Shown: positions 33,001 to 33,305 of the stretch, piece by piece
Position numbering within the stretch: the stretch's first letter is position 1
Layout: each line of letters starts with the position of its first letter
From: an uncultured Cytophaga sp.
GTDB taxonomy: Bacteria > Bacteroidota > Bacteroidia > Cytophagales > Cytophagaceae
Assembly (NCBI RefSeq): GCF_937863595.1
Contig: NZ_CALMGQ010000084.1
Coordinates: 1 to 33,305 of the forward strand
Direction of reading: 5' to 3'
Length of the DNA stretch: 33,305 nucleotides
Program-made: the position numbers and the translations under genes
The notes under the pieces: generated by a model
The model's database searches: none
Seen by the model: the letters and a program-made list of their open reading frames with translations, nothing else
Told to the model about the DNA's origin: nothing

Positions 33001-33305
33001 CGAGTACACTGTTGGGCTACCCGTTGTTGTACTAAATGAACCTGTACCTGTTGTTTTCCAAATGAATGAAGATGTGTTGGTAACATTTGCGGTAGCAGTA
33101 ATGGTATTTCCAGTACATATAGAATCATTCGGAACACTACCAGCTATGGTAGGTTTCGGATTCAACGTTATTTGTACTGTACTAGAATAATCTTTACAGG
33201 TACCATTACCTGTTGTTGTTAATGTAAGGGTTGTACTTCCAGTTGTTTTGTCTAAAGCAGAAGGTATATATTTTGCATTTACATTAGAAGCATTTGGAGT
33301 AAACG
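30082..33305 (-). CDS. Secreted multi-repeat protein with type IX (CHU_C, type B) sorting domain, 5' end outside the window
   Basis: The frame is open to the window end, with about 1073 residues visible; the TTG at 33165 is not the start. From its visible N-terminus the protein has one partial and six complete repeats of 87-93 residues with WTSxGTGxF, LNATYxPSxxDxxxG, and CxA and GxC cysteines. About five more divergent PKD- or Ig-like units (IYQWFDNG, INWSLNGT, YKWKKDGG, YKWNNG) follow. The last 89 residues (VPTAFTPGVVGSVDRYF ... KLMVFNRWGEIIF ... WDGTYLGEPMPSGTYPWIVTYEG) are the gliding-motility-associated C-terminal domain. That domain routes cargo through the type IX secretion system to the surface. 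It is probably an adhesin or cell-surface structural protein. A shared hairpin terminator follows its stop. Confidence 0.93.
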   Translation of the reverse strand, partial: FTPNASNVNAKYIPSALDKTTGSTTLTLTTTGNGTCKDYSSTVQITLNPKPTIAGSVPNDSICTGNTITATANVTNTSSFIWKTTGTGSFSTTTGSPTVYSPSLSDEANGGVIIYASTVGSNPCKEIEQYFGITILQSPSSLVNAGFDQTACADAGFFPLNGKVDGFAGTGIWTSGTGKGRFYPSPTDLNPTFKPDQSDIDAGSLIITLTSTNVGICAPNHDDMLLTITPAPIVVIAPIPPLCADTAYIPLSRSITNALGGEWSTTGTGTFSPSISDVNAVYVPSDLDRKKGKIGVTVTSTGNGVCNGYSDFFTIRLTPIPTINIGPDKIVCADQFVELLAQTTVATGVDWSSSGSGIFVNPTTTLANQYIFSNADTTNRVFNIFGKSANQGLCKPVYDTLKVTIQPIPVIIASADQSICADIGTVKVRSNIYNATGVNWTTNGTGSFTPNASGNPVVYNVSQADAAAGKGKIYVTSTNSGVCGSQTDSIDIFISPIPIVTAGAPIICETVLGAQLNGNVNGFALTGSDTWTSTGTGVFAVNSSTLNATYYPTAADIAAGSVTLTLTASNYGTCKDVTSSATLKIEPLPIANAGQDQYSCINAPVTVSANNTKTGVSYSWTDAAGTEVQAPNSKSHTFIVTANTSRILLATDGKGCISRDTVNITTFDLPTFTLTPNPACYSENLLVQSNPSPQPIVPGIYQWFDNGKIMTGQNKTFLIVPDTGIYNVQFAFANCKAEGQVHVNPVPTVKASDIIACGPGVLTASAIPATATINWSLNGTPAGSGNTINITSATDTSKYTITVTNPATTCTTVDSVYVIGLPKPNMVSIDSTSCVGLKVKLTAVPTNIPNLNQFLQLNYKWKKDGGATFSTDSTIIVSSVGTYKGYLSVDQCKDSSVNVIGFSPYPTSDLPDRYVYCPDNGGSISLNPGAQANTTYKWNNGVTTQINVVSPDLDSIYTVKITNQFNCSISDKTLVYLICKPHIDVPTAFTPGVVGSVDRYFRGYGKYEENYKLMVFNRWGEIIFITTDKYETWDGTYLGEPMPSGTYPWIVTYEGREQYKGPYKQTGSVTIIR
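31531..33305 (-). repeat. Tandem protein repeats of 87-93 residues (six complete, one partial)
   Basis: Each unit opens with a cysteine (ICxx or CAD), carries W(T/S)(T/S)xGTGxF at about residue 30, an NPxxY or NAxY strand, AD(I)AAG or similar, and a second cysteine in GxC near residue 70, then ends in TIxPxP. Two cysteines per unit suggest an internal disulfide. The complete units span 31531-33144, and the visible part of an earlier unit extends to the window end. Divergence is high, so the DNA repeat is old. Confidence 0.85.

Noticed and set aside
30082..33165. TTG at 33165 as the start of the large minus-strand gene
   Set aside because: The frame continues without a stop to 33305 and the added residues match the internal repeat pattern.
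30890..33190. Plus-strand frames opposite the repeat protein
   Set aside because: Their valine- and proline-rich products are antisense readings of the Thr/Asn-rich repeats.

Overview
The window is a chromosomal segment of a Bacteroidota bacterium, most likely of the Cytophaga type. This rests on the low GC content, several promoters with the Bacteroidota -7 element TAnnTTTG, gliding genes gldA/gldF/gldG, a protein ending in a type IX secretion (CHU_C, type B) sorting domain, lineage families DUF4290 and DUF3109, and a CCDC81-type HU domain fused to SPOR. The genus is an inference. Both window edges cut through genes: the first and last coding regions are incomplete at their 5' ends.

Layout. 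1-2.7 kb: AT-rich, poorly conserved genes (a cut-off propeller-like protein, a 92-aa orphan on the minus strand, a secreted orphan). 2.8-3.1 kb: a heavy-metal-binding lipoprotein, closed by a perfect two-way terminator shared with the facing tyrS-SET operon (3.16-5.05 kb, minus). 5.16-15.9 kb: holA, then a tightly packed plus-strand run: a 1015-aa TPR protein, an outer-membrane barrel, an HU/SPOR inner-membrane protein, ExbB/TolQ, ExbD/TolR, TonB, folC and trmB. 16.0-21.5 kb: gldA-gldF-gldG-DUF4340 followed by dnaN with its own promoter. 21.5-22.1 kb: a 615-bp gene-free stretch holding a dnaN terminator and nested inverted repeats. They look like a small non-autonomous mobile element with an internal pair of inverted two-hairpin repeats. 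22.1-22.6 kb: a DUF985 cupin gene, facing a four-gene minus-strand group (pcrA, DUF4290, murA and a small membrane protein). 27.4-29.9 kb: DUF3109 and a translationally coupled SF1B helicase. 30.1-33.3 kb: a giant secreted repeat protein on the minus strand, cut by the window end.

How the genes fit together. The 6.3-13.9 kb block reads as one envelope machine: a proton-driven ExbB/ExbD/TonB motor, an outer-membrane barrel, a periplasmic TPR scaffold, and a membrane protein that places an HU-like domain in the cytoplasm and a peptidoglycan-binding SPOR domain in the periplasm. The gld genes encode an ABC transporter needed for gliding in this phylum, and the final gene encodes a likely surface cargo of the type IX system. 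The other genes are housekeeping: tyrosyl-tRNA charging, replication (holA, dnaN), folate, tRNA m7G methylation, peptidoglycan precursor synthesis and DNA unwinding.

No tRNA, rRNA, CRISPR array or intact transposase gene was seen.
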